Of a stretch of DNA of 23,382 bases, positions 8,259-17,009 are shown one piece after another. The stretch is taken from positions 1 to 23,382 of the forward strand of contig CAZJWR010000058.1 in NCBI GenBank assembly GCA_964549765.1, in the 5' to 3' direction. The notes beneath the pieces are model-generated. The model was not told where the DNA came from. It saw only the letters and a list, made by a program, of their open reading frames with translations, and did no database searches. Made by a program: the position numbers and the translations under genes. The number at the start of each line of letters is the position of its first letter. The stretch's first letter is position 1. The DNA is from CAZJWR01 sp964549765 (GTDB lineage Bacteria > Zixibacteria > MSB-5A5 > GN15 > JAAZOE01).

Positions 8259-10523
8259 CTATGGACAGCATGGGGTGATCGGCTCCGGGCCGCCTTTGAA
8301 GATATGGGCAATCAAATAAACGGGATCGCCGACATTGCAGCGGCCATCGCCATTGACGTCACCAAAGCAAACCGGGTCGGGCCCAGGACCGCCCTTGAAA
8401 ATATAGTTAATTAGAAAAACGGCATCGCCGACGTCCACGCTGCCTTCGGCCGTGGCATCACCGCAGGAATAACCGCAGGCATTCCCGACACCGTCGCCGT
8501 CATAATCGGCCTGGGTGGGATTATAGGAACCCGGGCAATTATCACAATGATCGGGAACATTGTCACTATCGCCATCGATCTTGTCATCAAACCCCGGACA
8601 TTGTTCACAAAGGTCGCCGATACCATCGCCGTCACTATCCATCTGGTCCTCATTGGCGATTTCCGGACAATTATCGCAGACATCCTTCCACCCGTCATCA
8701 TCCAGATCGTTTTGATAGGCGTCATCACAGATATTCAGGTCGCAACGAAAAATGCCCTCGCTGCTAGCCGCCAATGCAACCCGATTGGAGAAAACGGCAA
8801 TTCGTGAGCCATACTCGGGAAGGCCGTTGCCGATGTTCTCCCATGAATCGCCGAGATTTCTGGAACAGTACAATTGCCCGGCGGCCCACAAATAAAGGTC
8901 GTTGGCAGGACCAGGGGCTATATCTGCTATAGGAGACATATCGGGCGAGATTGATGTCCAGGTTTGCCCATGATCGGCGGAGCGCCACAGGACATCGCAA
9001 TCCCAGTAGCCGCTACCGCGTTTGACATAAATAACGCCTGCGTTGCCTAGGGCAATATCCATGACCGAGCCACAGGTCACACCCACTCCACTATACCCTT
9101 CCCATGAATCACCAAAATTGTAAGAATAAATCACATCACAACCGGCATTGGCAAAGACCGTCCCATCAGAATGGATTTCTACTTTGGTTCCGCCATAGCT
9201 GCAGACATTTAGCCAATTCTGCCCATTGTCTGACGAACGGAAGATGCCATAGCCAAAAACTCTGGCAAACAAATATCCGTCTTTGTGTAGCGCAAGCGAG
9301 CCTACCTCCCCTTCCGGAAGATTCGACGAAATATCGCCCCATGAGATACCATGATCGGTCGAGTAGTAAATCCGATCACCGGCTATATAAACATTCCCTG
9401 ATTCATCGGTGATGACATCGAGAATCGTTTGGAAAAATGAGCCATAGTTGTTGATTTCGACCCAGTTGTGTCCGCTGTCATCCGATCTGAAGACGCCGGC
9501 ATAACCACCTGCATAGACGGAACCCTCGGGTCCGATGCAAATATCGCTATAGCTATCGACAGGTATCCCGTCCGTAGCATGAACCCATTGATCTCCATTG
9601 TTGTTGGAATAGAATATGCCGTTTCCCAGGCTCCCGGCATAAATCCGGCCGTCATCCGAAATTGCTATGGCTTTTATTCTGTCATTGTGCATTCCGTTAT
9701 TGACCTGTTGCCAGGTATCACCATCATCTGTCGATCGATAAATTCCGCCTCCATCGGTCCCGGCAAAAGCGTCACCACCGGAATTCGTCGTCAACGCCCG
9801 AATCCACGGATGCGACACGCTATACAACACTTCCTGCCAGTTCTGTCCATTATCCGTCGAGCGATATATGCCCTGGTCGTGGGTGCCGGCGAACACGGTG
9901 CCGCCGGCGGTCACAACCAAGGACCTGACCTGAGATTCCTGCAAATTATCATTGGCGGGAAGCCAGTTATTGCCATCGTCCGTGGAGCGAAAGACCCCAT
10001 TCATTGTTCCCAGATAAAGATCGCTGGCGGTCCCGGCCGCAAGGCTGTATATGGAGGCTATTAATGATCCGACTTCCGGGAGTCCATTATTAATCTGCTG
10101 CCAGCTTTCCCCATTATCTGAAGACCGATACATGCCGTGGTACAGCGTGCCTGCATACAAGATGCCCGAAGGGGCTCTAAATAAAACCTGCAATCCTGAG
10201 ATCGAGAGTAGTTCCTGCCAGTTTTCACCACCATCGGTCGATTTTATAATACCGTGCCCTTCACAGACATATAATTCACCGGGGTCGCCGACAATAATTC
10301 CGACCACATAAATATCCGGCTTGATAACCGCCCACATTTCGCCGCCATCGGTCGTTCGATATAAACCGGCGCCGGTGCCGGCATATACGGTGTCACCCGG
10401 GCCGGCCGCCAGGGCAGTAATGGTGCCCCCATACGGACCGTTCATTTTTTCCCACGTCTGTGCCATACTACTGATGGGCAACGGAAAAACGATTATTATG
10501 CAAAGCAATATTGCCCGCTTCAT
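8259..10523 (-). CDS. Secreted Asp-box (Vps10/Ycf48-like) beta-propeller with Tsp3 repeats and dockerin
   Basis: A 754-aa exported protein. Signal peptide 1-21 (IIIVFPLPISSMA before QTW). From 57 to 561 there are 13 Asp-box motifs of the S/T-x-D-x-G-x-x-W type (for example STDGGENW at 95, STDDGDTW at 264, SADHGQTW at 515), spaced 37-48 residues apart; those near 467 and 554 are worn. This predicts two stacked propellers of the sortilin/Ycf48 type, a non-catalytic binding scaffold. Tsp3 repeats follow at 604-680, a dockerin pair at 687-745, and the end is TPCCP. GAGGAGGT precedes the ATG. It is the first gene of a two-gene operon and is divergent from the sigma gene at 10691. Ligand unknown. 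Confidence 0.85.
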   Translation of the reverse strand: MKRAILLCIIIVFPLPISSMAQTWEKMNGPYGGTITALAAGPGDTVYAGTGAGLYRTTDGGEMWAVIKPDIYVVGIIVGDPGELYVCEGHGIIKSTDGGENWQELLSISGLQVLFRAPSGILYAGTLYHGMYRSSDNGESWQQINNGLPEVGSLIASIYSLAAGTASDLYLGTMNGVFRSTDDGNNWLPANDNLQESQVRSLVVTAGGTVFAGTHDQGIYRSTDNGQNWQEVLYSVSHPWIRALTTNSGGDAFAGTDGGGIYRSTDDGDTWQQVNNGMHNDRIKAIAISDDGRIYAGSLGNGIFYSNNNGDQWVHATDGIPVDSYSDICIGPEGSVYAGGYAGVFRSDDSGHNWVEINNYGSFFQTILDVITDESGNVYIAGDRIYYSTDHGISWGDISSNLPEGEVGSLALHKDGYLFARVFGYGIFRSSDNGQNWLNVCSYGGTKVEIHSDGTVFANAGCDVIYSYNFGDSWEGYSGVGVTCGSVMDIALGNAGVIYVKRGSGYWDCDVLWRSADHGQTWTSISPDMSPIADIAPGPANDLYLWAAGQLYCSRNLGDSWENIGNGLPEYGSRIAVFSNRVALAASSEGIFRCDLNICDDAYQNDLDDDGWKDVCDNCPEIANEDQMDSDGDGIGDLCEQCPGFDDKIDGDSDNVPDHCDNCPGSYNPTQADYDGDGVGNACGYSCGDATAEGSVDVGDAVFLINYIFKGGPGPDPVCFGDVNGDGRCNVGDPVYLIAHIFKGGPEPITPCCP

Positions 10524-10587
10524 GCCGACCTCCTCGCCATGTATCTTATGTCTTCAAGAACTGTCCTGCCCCCAAGCTGTCGGCCGA

Positions 10588-10634
10588 TGGAATTTCTTGC
10601 AGGGAATCGACGACTTTTTTCCTTCTTTGAGATT
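10588..10634. promoter_or_regulatory. Conserved divergent-promoter block, module 1
   Basis: The spacer between the dockerin operon and the sigma gene contains TGGAATTTCTTGCA (10588-10601), then CTTTTTTCC, then AGATT (10630-10634). The same blocks in the same order occur at 20213-20261 upstream of the second sigma gene, although the sequence around them differs. Likely an operator or promoter shared by the two regulators; orientation not determined. Confidence 0.45.
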
Positions 10635-10655
10635 GCGCCTCGGAAGCCGTTTATA
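10627..10655 (+). promoter_or_regulatory. Candidate sigma70-like promoter of the module 1 sigma operon
   Basis: TTGAGA (10627-10632), a 17-bp spacer and TTTATA (10650-10655) within a TATATATAT stretch, 35 bp ahead of the ATG. The match is moderate; no strong ribosome binding site follows. Confidence 0.35.
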
Positions 10656-10690
10656 TATATTGCCTTACAGCAGGTCGCGGTTTTCTCAAA

Positions 10691-11221
10691 ATGAATATCA
10701 ATGAATTACATCAAGGCTTCCTTGACGGGGCGGTTCCCGAAGATCGGTTGTATTCTTTTTTGACTGCAAGATTTCGTTATGTGGCGCAGCTACGAATCGG
10801 CGACCGTGGTGATGCCGAGGAAATTGTACAGGAATCACTGGTCGATATATTTGAGAAGATCAAGAGCACGGAAATCGAGACCAGCTTCTCGGCCTGGGCC
10901 ATGCGGATACTGGATTTGAATATCCTGCATTATTTTCGCACCCGGGGCCGCCGGGAAAGACTGATGGTAGCTTATGCGGGCGAGGCTTCTTCGCAGAATT
11001 CTGAGTCGGCGATGACCCTTAAACAAAGGCTGCTGAAATGCCTGAAAGCCATCAGTGAAATAAACAATCGTTATGCACGAGTCCTGAACTTCTGCTATCA
11101 GGGATTTGTGCCGGATGAGATTTGTCAAAAACTGAAACTTAAAAAGAATAATTATTATTCTCTGTTGTCGCGGGCCAGAGATATGCTGGAAACCTGTCTC
11201 GAAACGGGAGACGTCAGATGA
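10691..11221 (+). CDS. ECF-type RNA polymerase sigma factor (module 1)
   Basis: A 176-aa sigma70-family factor with only the two domains typical of ECF sigmas. Region 2 (about 20-90) shows GDAEEIVQESLVDIF, the -10 binding helix FSAWAMRILDLNILHYFR and basic RTRGRRER. Region 4 (about 112-170) is a helix-turn-helix ending NNYYSLLSRARDMLE. It directs RNA polymerase to a specific promoter set. The stop codon overlaps the start of the next gene (ATGA), so the two products are translationally coupled, as is usual for a sigma and its anti-sigma. There is no strong Shine-Dalgarno sequence before the ATG, in contrast with the neighbouring dockerin genes. It is a paralogue of 20297-20833. Targets are not known; the divergent dockerin operon and its own operon are the nearest candidates. 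Confidence 0.88.
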   Translation: MNINELHQGFLDGAVPEDRLYSFLTARFRYVAQLRIGDRGDAEEIVQESLVDIFEKIKSTEIETSFSAWAMRILDLNILHYFRTRGRRERLMVAYAGEASSQNSESAMTLKQRLLKCLKAISEINNRYARVLNFCYQGFVPDEICQKLKLKKNNYYSLLSRARDMLETCLETGDVR

Positions 11222-13491
11222 GCCAGTGCACGGATAAGCGCATCGGAGACAAACTCCATGCCTTCGAGCTAGGGCAATTGTCCGACGATGAACGCCGCGA
11301 GGTCATGGCTCATTTGTGTGAGTGTGAATATTGCTTTGAGCGGGCGGGAAAATTCCTCGAAGCAGCGCGGTTGCTTCGCGGGGATGATGATGTCGCCGGC
11401 GCCATCGCACAGATGGCAGGTAAACAACTCGAGGCCGGCGGCCCGATCGAAAAAACGGAACGCCGGAGATGGCCCAAAATTACGCGCCTGGCGCTGGCCG
11501 CAGCGGCGGTACTGGTGATTCTGTTGCTCAAACCATGGGATATCGAATTTCACGTCACGAAAGAAGCCATGGCTTATGAAAATCTGCTGGCAATAATGTA
11601 TTTCGATGACATGACGCATGAAGGCGGCCGGCAGGGAGAAATCGTTTCGGATTTGCTGATAAACGATCTGGCGGAATCGAAATTTGTCACGGTGGTATCC
11701 AGCCAGCGTCTCTATGATATTTTGAAATTATCCGGACACGAGGGGCTCAAAAACGTCTCCAGAGATATTGCCACGGAGGTGGCCAATAAGACCCACGCCC
11801 GGTGGATGCTCACCGGGAGTATCCTCCAGACGGAACCCGTCATGGTTTTGACGTCTCAGTTGGTTGACGTACAATCCGGGAATGTTCTGGCCGCGCAAAA
11901 AGTCACAGGTAATGAGGATGACGACGTGTTCGCTCTGGTGGACCGCCTGACGGTGGAGATGAAACGCGACCTGTCCTTACCGGCGGAGGCCCTGCAGGAG
12001 TATGATCCACAGGTCAAAACCATTACGACAACGTCGGAGAAGGCCTATCGGCATTACCTCGAAGGCATGGATTATTATTACAAGTACTTCGATGCCGAAG
12101 CGGCCGAAGAGTTCGACACCGCCGTGTCACTGGATTCCGCCTTCGCACTGGCCTACTTTCGCCTCTACCTCGTCGGTTCCGAACCGGATTATAACATTGC
12201 CCAAGCAGTGAAATACATCGACAATGCCAACGATCTCCAGCAGCGCTTTATCAGAGCGGCCAATGAATGGCATCATGAACGATATACCGAATCGATCGAG
12301 ATATTTAAAGAAATCGCCCAGAGGTATCCGGATGAGAAAGAAGTCTATATGTTTCTCGGACGGATATATACAGCCATGCGAGAGCGAAAACAGGCCATCG
12401 TCGCATACCGTCGGGCTATTGATATCGATCCCCTGTATAAGCAAGCGTATAACAGCCTGGTTTATCTCTATCGCGACGACGACAACTACGATGAAGCCCT
12501 GTGGGCAATCACCAAATATATCGACCTGGCTCCCAATGAACCAATGCCTTACGTCACACGCGGCATACTATACGCCCATTCCGGACAACTGGAGAATGCC
12601 ATTTCGTCATTCAAAGCGGCAATTAAGATTCGGCCTGCCACCTATATAGCCTACGAAAAACTGGGCGATATGTATATGTTCATGGGCAGATTTGATGTCG
12701 CCGACAGCGTTTACAGGAAAACCGCATCACTCCCCGGTCGTGCTGGGGGGGAGGGAGTAAAATTCCTGCAGTCGAGAATTGCCCGTTACCGTGGCCAATT
12801 CAAGAAGGCTTTGCAGCTTCTTCAGAAAAAAATCGATATGCCCGGAGGCAACACGGGTTGGACACATTTCTTCCGAGGCGCCATATATGATATCTATTTT
12901 GATGACCAGAAGACCGGCCTGAAAGAAACCCTGATGGCGGATTCATTAATGCAGGGTATCAGTCTCAAACTTCATGATCTTCAGAATATGAAGGGGGCGG
13001 TGGCGATAAACTTCAATAACATCGGCGATACGGTTCGCGCCGATTCGGTTTTGAATATCGTCCGCCAATTGAGTGAGCAGGCGGAAATTCCCCAAGACGA
13101 GCGATACGCATATTTCAAGGGCCGTATTGCTTTTGACCGGGGCGATTTGGATACGGCGATTTACTATCTCGAAATCGCCTACCGTCTGATGCCGCGATTT
13201 CCCGAGCAGTACGATCTCGCCCGAGCTTATCATAAGGCCGGTCGCCTGGCTGACGCCGTCAAGGCATATGAAACCGCGCTCGGACGGTATGATTTCTTAC
13301 GCGCCAATTGGCCTGATTGGTCGGCTGAGGCGCATTATAATCTTGGCATTTGTTACGAGGAATCGGGTTGGGATGACAGAGCCATTGAGCAATACGGGAT
13401 CTTCTTGAATCTCTGGAAAGACGCCGATACCGATCTGCCTCAAATCGGCGATGCTCGGGAGCGCTTGACCCGCCTGCGGCAAAGTCTGTGA
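11218..13491 (+). CDS. Membrane anti-sigma (zf-HC2) / TolB-like / TPR protein (module 1)
   Basis: A 757-aa protein fusing regulator and sensor parts. Residues 1-50 form a zinc-finger anti-sigma domain: Cys4 plus His32-x3-Cys36-x2-Cys39 (HLCECEYC), the ZAS pattern that binds region 2/4 of ECF sigmas. A single membrane helix spans about 89-105 (LALAAAAVLVILLL) and is preceded by Arg-Arg-Arg, which places the N-terminus inside and the rest outside the inner membrane. About 118-255 resembles the TolB N-terminal-like/FlgO-like fold (ENLLAIMYFDDM...EIVSDLLINDLAE...VSSQRLYDIL). About 275-750 is an array of roughly ten TPR units, ending FLNLWKDADTDLPQIGDARERL. It probably holds the sigma at the membrane and senses an envelope signal through the TolB/TPR part (inference). 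Paralogue of 20833-23157. Confidence 0.85.
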   Translation: MSQCTDKRIGDKLHAFELGQLSDDERREVMAHLCECEYCFERAGKFLEAARLLRGDDDVAGAIAQMAGKQLEAGGPIEKTERRRWPKITRLALAAAAVLVILLLKPWDIEFHVTKEAMAYENLLAIMYFDDMTHEGGRQGEIVSDLLINDLAESKFVTVVSSQRLYDILKLSGHEGLKNVSRDIATEVANKTHARWMLTGSILQTEPVMVLTSQLVDVQSGNVLAAQKVTGNEDDDVFALVDRLTVEMKRDLSLPAEALQEYDPQVKTITTTSEKAYRHYLEGMDYYYKYFDAEAAEEFDTAVSLDSAFALAYFRLYLVGSEPDYNIAQAVKYIDNANDLQQRFIRAANEWHHERYTESIEIFKEIAQRYPDEKEVYMFLGRIYTAMRERKQAIVAYRRAIDIDPLYKQAYNSLVYLYRDDDNYDEALWAITKYIDLAPNEPMPYVTRGILYAHSGQLENAISSFKAAIKIRPATYIAYEKLGDMYMFMGRFDVADSVYRKTASLPGRAGGEGVKFLQSRIARYRGQFKKALQLLQKKIDMPGGNTGWTHFFRGAIYDIYFDDQKTGLKETLMADSLMQGISLKLHDLQNMKGAVAINFNNIGDTVRADSVLNIVRQLSEQAEIPQDERYAYFKGRIAFDRGDLDTAIYYLEIAYRLMPRFPEQYDLARAYHKAGRLADAVKAYETALGRYDFLRANWPDWSAEAHYNLGICYEESGWDDRAIEQYGIFLNLWKDADTDLPQIGDARERLTRLRQSL

Positions 13492-13566
13492 GCCGACATT
13501 GCGTCGTTTCGTTCTATCACCATAGGATGCTCAGACGCGACAGGTCAAAAGGCACCGTTCGCTGAC

Positions 13567-13600
13567 CAAAAAGTTGCGAAATTCGTCCAATTGGGGGAGC
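13567..13600. repeat. 34-bp conserved intergenic element, copy B
   Basis: Begins CAAAAAGTTGCGAAA and ends CCAATTGGGGGAGC. It differs at one base from the copy at 23230-23263 while the surrounding sequence does not align. It lies 75 bp past the TPR gene stop and 15 bp before the terminator at 13616. Role unknown: possible small-RNA start, protein site (it contains the palindrome CCAATTGG) or recombination point. Confidence 0.75.
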
Positions 13601-13615
13601 TAGTTGTTGTTATAC

Positions 13616-13649
13616 AAAAGGATACGTCGGTTGTGGCGTATCCTTTTTT
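13616..13649. terminator. Bidirectional intrinsic terminator between the TPR gene and the module 2 giant gene
   Basis: AAAAGGATACG (13616-13626) pairs with CGTATCCTTTT (13637-13647) around a 10-nt loop, with T6 on the right and A4 on the left. It sits between two convergent genes (stops at 13491 + and 13673 -), and can end both transcripts. Confidence 0.85.
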
Positions 13650-13672
13650 GTTATTGGTGTATTGAATGCTTT

Positions 13673-16600
13673 CTACTTGCGCGGTGAGCCACAGGCGGTG
13701 TACCATTCGAAGTATGACACCGGGGCGGGGCCGCCCTTGAAAATATAATTGATCAAATAAACCGCGTCGCCGATGTTGCAAACGCAATCGCCGTTGGGAT
13801 CACCACTGCATATTCCATATGGAGCCGGGGGCGGGCCACCCTTGAAAATGTAATTGATGATGTGAACGGCATCGCCGATGTTGATCTGAAGGTCATTGTT
13901 GGCATCGCCGGGCAGGCAATCGGCGGGGAGGACATGCGCGTTTGCCCAGGCTTCAGCCGCGACAACCTGACTCTGATAGTCTGTCTCGCCTTCATTTGTG
14001 GTCACCAGACAGACAAGATAGGTAAACGTGTCATTCGGTGTCATATCGGTCCGGCTGAATGTCATCCCTGTATGCAAGTCAATGAAGGCCGGCTGGCCAT
14101 AGCCGGGGGTGTAGAGATCGATTTCTGTCAAAGACGACATCTGTGAGTACAGGAATTTGGGATCGTACGCCGGCGGTTCCTGATGGGCCTGATTGTCCGC
14201 GGTCCAGGCATTGCGCAACGGCGCCGACAAAAGCGCAAGTCCGCCCAGACGATTCGTTTCGCTGATATTGCACACCCCCTGATTGTCGGCATGATATTCG
14301 GCGCCGTATTGCCAGATCGAATTTTTCGTCACATCACACCCGCTGCCGTTATCGGCGGCGGTATCGGACGGAATATCCCAGTCGGCAATCATCCCGAGGC
14401 ACACACCCGTCTTTTCCGTAACGCCGTCCATCAGGTGATAATCGTATCTTCCGAATATGAAGCACGACCCGTCGGTGGGTACGATAAACGTCACGTCGAT
14501 CCCAAAAACGCTGTCGGTTGTCATGGCTGTGTATTGAATCAGATCGAAGTCGGTCTCCGACGTTTTGGTAAATCCCGTCAGCGGCCGGAAAGTCGCCGAA
14601 TCGGTGAATATCTGCTGAAAAATCGCCGTGTAAGCGACCGTGTCACCGGTATCATCCACATAGGCGATCACCGGCGATGCGTCGTAAAGATACATGTCAG
14701 CCTCAGGGTAGGCGTCAATCGTATCGCAGTCTCCGGGTATGTCGAGGGAATAGCCGTGATGATTGCCGCCGGTTTGACCGGTGTTGTACGCGATCAACGA
14801 CCGGCAGCCGTTATTGATCGTGTCGGCTTTCGGCTGAAGATTGTCCGAGGCCACAATTAATGTAATGTGCACTGTGTCCGGATCGACTACTACCGGATAA
14901 TCGATGGCAGAGATGATGACATCAGCTTCCCATACCGACGGATCTCCCGGCAGATTTTGAGAATTCAACATCATGGTCACCGACCCGGTATTGTTCGGCA
15001 TGCGATCGACCGTCCCCGATAAAGGCGATGCCGTCAGCCAGTCATATTTTTCGCCGGTGGCATAATGTACCGCGGCTTCCCAGTTGAGCACACCGTTGCC
15101 GATATTGACGATAGTAAACGACGTATCCACGGTCTGATCGGGTTCCATCATCATCGGATACTCGAACTTGCTCGGTTCGAGGGTGATTCTCGGAAGATGA
15201 ACGACGTCCCGGCAGGGAATCCGGTAGTGCATGACATTATTTACCGTCCAGACGCCCTCGCCGGCAAATGCCACTCCGGCATCCTTGTCATTAATATAAA
15301 TGATGTCAAGAGTATCGCGCACGCCCTCATATTCGACCCCGTACCGGACCATGGACGGGTACACGTCGCTTTCGCAGTCGCCCGGGGCGCATCCGGGCGT
15401 GCGGGTATTGGTCAGGTTGACGGCGGTATCCCATGTGAGGCCGTTATCGTCGGATGCCGCCATATAGATCTCACCGTTCGCAAATCCTCCCTCGGAGCAA
15501 TCGTCCGGCACGTCATAATCGTTGAACTGCGCCCATGAGACATAAAGTTTATCTTCGCATTGCGATAATGACAGTCTCCCGGCATTCCAGTCCCAATCGT
15601 TGGAAAAGCATTCAGCGCTGTACCGGGCCTCGGCAACCACACTGATCAGTTGATCGGCGGTAGACCAATGGAAAATTCGGCACCGGTATCTCCACCACAG
15701 CCCGGATTCAGCGTCTTTTTCCCGGGCGTGCCAGGCAATGTGCAAATCTCCATTGTCATCCCACAGAGCCGATACTTCCGTATCGGATAACCACAATGAA
15801 TCCAGAGAATAATTGGAGACATTTACCACCGGTCCCCAGGTGATTCCCTGGTTGGTGGATAAACGGTAGACGGTATTCAATCGCGCCGAATTCTCGCCGC
15901 CCCCTGCCCAATTTTTGTCGATGTATACGACAGCCACAGAATCAGTGTTCTGCCTTGCAACGATCGTTTGAAAAAAACCATAATTGGCATCCAGAAACCG
16001 GCCGTTATCAAAGTCACCGTCCCCGACTTTCCGGTAGAGCACCTGCCCGCGGTACTCATCTGGTACAATAAGATAGGATGTAAAAGCATAAATAACCGTA
16101 TCTGTGCCATAATGAACTTCGACGGACGGCATAACCGTAGACGCCCCCGCATGATACCATTCAGCATCCGGATCGGGCATCAATTCATAATAGGAGAATA
16201 TCGATAGATTCGGCTCGATCTCGACATTTACATTCGACCCGAAATACGATCCGGGCGCCGGCTCGATATATGTGTATCCCACAACTGAACGATTATCCGG
16301 TAAGACCGCCAGAGAAGCGTCGATCTCATACATATGAAATGCAATATCTATTCCTCCAGCCGGGAGATCATATCCGCCATTATGATATACTTGATACCAA
16401 ATTCCGCACTGGGGGTCCCAATAGAGCGGATTTGCCTGATACACCCAGACCATGTGAGTGTATTCGTTCTGCGGATGACCCGTAGCAATCCTTCTTCCCA
16501 TCGAGCCGTCGCACTGAAATTCGATGTAGGTATTTCCAATAAGACGCCCGGGAGAATTTGTTGTCGGCGAGCGGAGAATCATCTTTGCGGGATTGCTTTC

Positions 16601-16777
16601 GGATTCCGGCGGACGCCGGTTTTGTGATAGCCGCATGGGTCCTGAATGTATGTCGGCCCCTTCGATTCTCGCGGTTACATCTTTTCGCGTCGTGTAAGAT
16701 CCCGAAAAACTCGAACCGACCGATATCAGGCAAACGGCTGTCGCAACCATTGCGATAAAAAGTCGATGTGGATACAT
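13673..16777 (-). CDS. Giant secreted Asp-box/Ig-like/dockerin protein (module 2)
   Basis: A 1034-aa exported protein, paralogue of 2758-5853 over its whole length. Residues 1-26 are a signal peptide (RLFIAMVATAVCLISVG...). The N-terminal propeller-like part has Asp-boxes STNQGITW and SDDNGLTW; an Ig/BACON-like domain (FTIVNIGNGVLNWEAAV) follows; then comes the same unassigned block from NNGCRSLIAYNTGQTGGNH to the DLHTGMTF region, and a dockerin pair (GDANNDLQINIGDAV, GDPNGDCVCNIGDAV) with tail SYFEWYTACGSPRK. The first 80 residues differ most from the paralogue and the dockerin end least. The start follows CAGGGG. It has its own promoter (16859-16886) and a structured leader. Probable surface-binding protein; no catalytic site recognised. 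Confidence 0.85.
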   Translation of the reverse strand: MYPHRLFIAMVATAVCLISVGSSFSGSYTTRKDVTARIEGADIHSGPMRLSQNRRPPESESNPAKMILRSPTTNSPGRLIGNTYIEFQCDGSMGRRIATGHPQNEYTHMVWVYQANPLYWDPQCGIWYQVYHNGGYDLPAGGIDIAFHMYEIDASLAVLPDNRSVVGYTYIEPAPGSYFGSNVNVEIEPNLSIFSYYELMPDPDAEWYHAGASTVMPSVEVHYGTDTVIYAFTSYLIVPDEYRGQVLYRKVGDGDFDNGRFLDANYGFFQTIVARQNTDSVAVVYIDKNWAGGGENSARLNTVYRLSTNQGITWGPVVNVSNYSLDSLWLSDTEVSALWDDNGDLHIAWHAREKDAESGLWWRYRCRIFHWSTADQLISVVAEARYSAECFSNDWDWNAGRLSLSQCEDKLYVSWAQFNDYDVPDDCSEGGFANGEIYMAASDDNGLTWDTAVNLTNTRTPGCAPGDCESDVYPSMVRYGVEYEGVRDTLDIIYINDKDAGVAFAGEGVWTVNNVMHYRIPCRDVVHLPRITLEPSKFEYPMMMEPDQTVDTSFTIVNIGNGVLNWEAAVHYATGEKYDWLTASPLSGTVDRMPNNTGSVTMMLNSQNLPGDPSVWEADVIISAIDYPVVVDPDTVHITLIVASDNLQPKADTINNGCRSLIAYNTGQTGGNHHGYSLDIPGDCDTIDAYPEADMYLYDASPVIAYVDDTGDTVAYTAIFQQIFTDSATFRPLTGFTKTSETDFDLIQYTAMTTDSVFGIDVTFIVPTDGSCFIFGRYDYHLMDGVTEKTGVCLGMIADWDIPSDTAADNGSGCDVTKNSIWQYGAEYHADNQGVCNISETNRLGGLALLSAPLRNAWTADNQAHQEPPAYDPKFLYSQMSSLTEIDLYTPGYGQPAFIDLHTGMTFSRTDMTPNDTFTYLVCLVTTNEGETDYQSQVVAAEAWANAHVLPADCLPGDANNDLQINIGDAVHIINYIFKGGPPPAPYGICSGDPNGDCVCNIGDAVYLINYIFKGGPAPVSYFEWYTACGSPRK

Positions 16778-16858
16778 AAGGAACCCCTGAGAGCGGCGCC
16801 GAGCATTGCGATATCAATATTATCGATGAGGAACCGCTCAGGTTGAATGGCTAAACTC

Positions 16859-16886
16859 AATATATCATTTTGTCTCTTTCTGTCAA
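16859..16886 (-). promoter_or_regulatory. Near-consensus sigma70-type promoter of the module 2 giant gene
   Basis: On the - strand: TTGACA (16881-16886), 16-bp spacer, TATATT (16859-16864). The spacer (GAAAGAGACAAAATGA) resembles the module 1 spacer (GAATAAGACAATATGT), so the promoter was duplicated and kept with the gene. Predicted leader is about 75 nt. Confidence 0.8.
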
Positions 16887-16920
16887 CTCGAAAAATCATG
16901 GCTGCCCAAATGACCATCGG

Positions 16921-16950
16921 GGAGAAAAGAACGCGCTTGCGAAGGCGCGT
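16921..16950 (-). terminator. Likely intrinsic terminator of the beta-helix/FG-GAP operon
   Basis: On the - strand ACGCGC and GCGCGT form a 6-bp GC-rich stem with an 8-nt loop (16931-16950), followed by TCTTTTCTC. It lies 59 bp beyond the stop codon at 17010, and separates that operon from the giant gene's promoter. The stem is short, so this is only a fair candidate. Confidence 0.5.
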
Positions 16951-17009
16951 CCGTTCTACGTTGATGGTTTCGGGATCGCACCCGGATTCGTCCTGATGAT
17001 GCCCATCAT

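Noticed and set aside
11218..13491. TolB-like/TPR protein as an adenylate cyclase or TolB proper
   Set aside because: TolB-like plus TPR architecture also occurs in cyclases, but there is no cyclase or kinase domain and no TolB propeller; the N-terminus is a zinc-finger anti-sigma domain.
13591..13618. TTGGGG with TACAAA at 16 bp inside and after the 34-bp element, as a small-RNA promoter
   Set aside because: Poor -35 match, and any transcript would consist of little more than the terminator hairpin. Spacing in the second copy is 15 bp. Kept only as one possible reading of the element.
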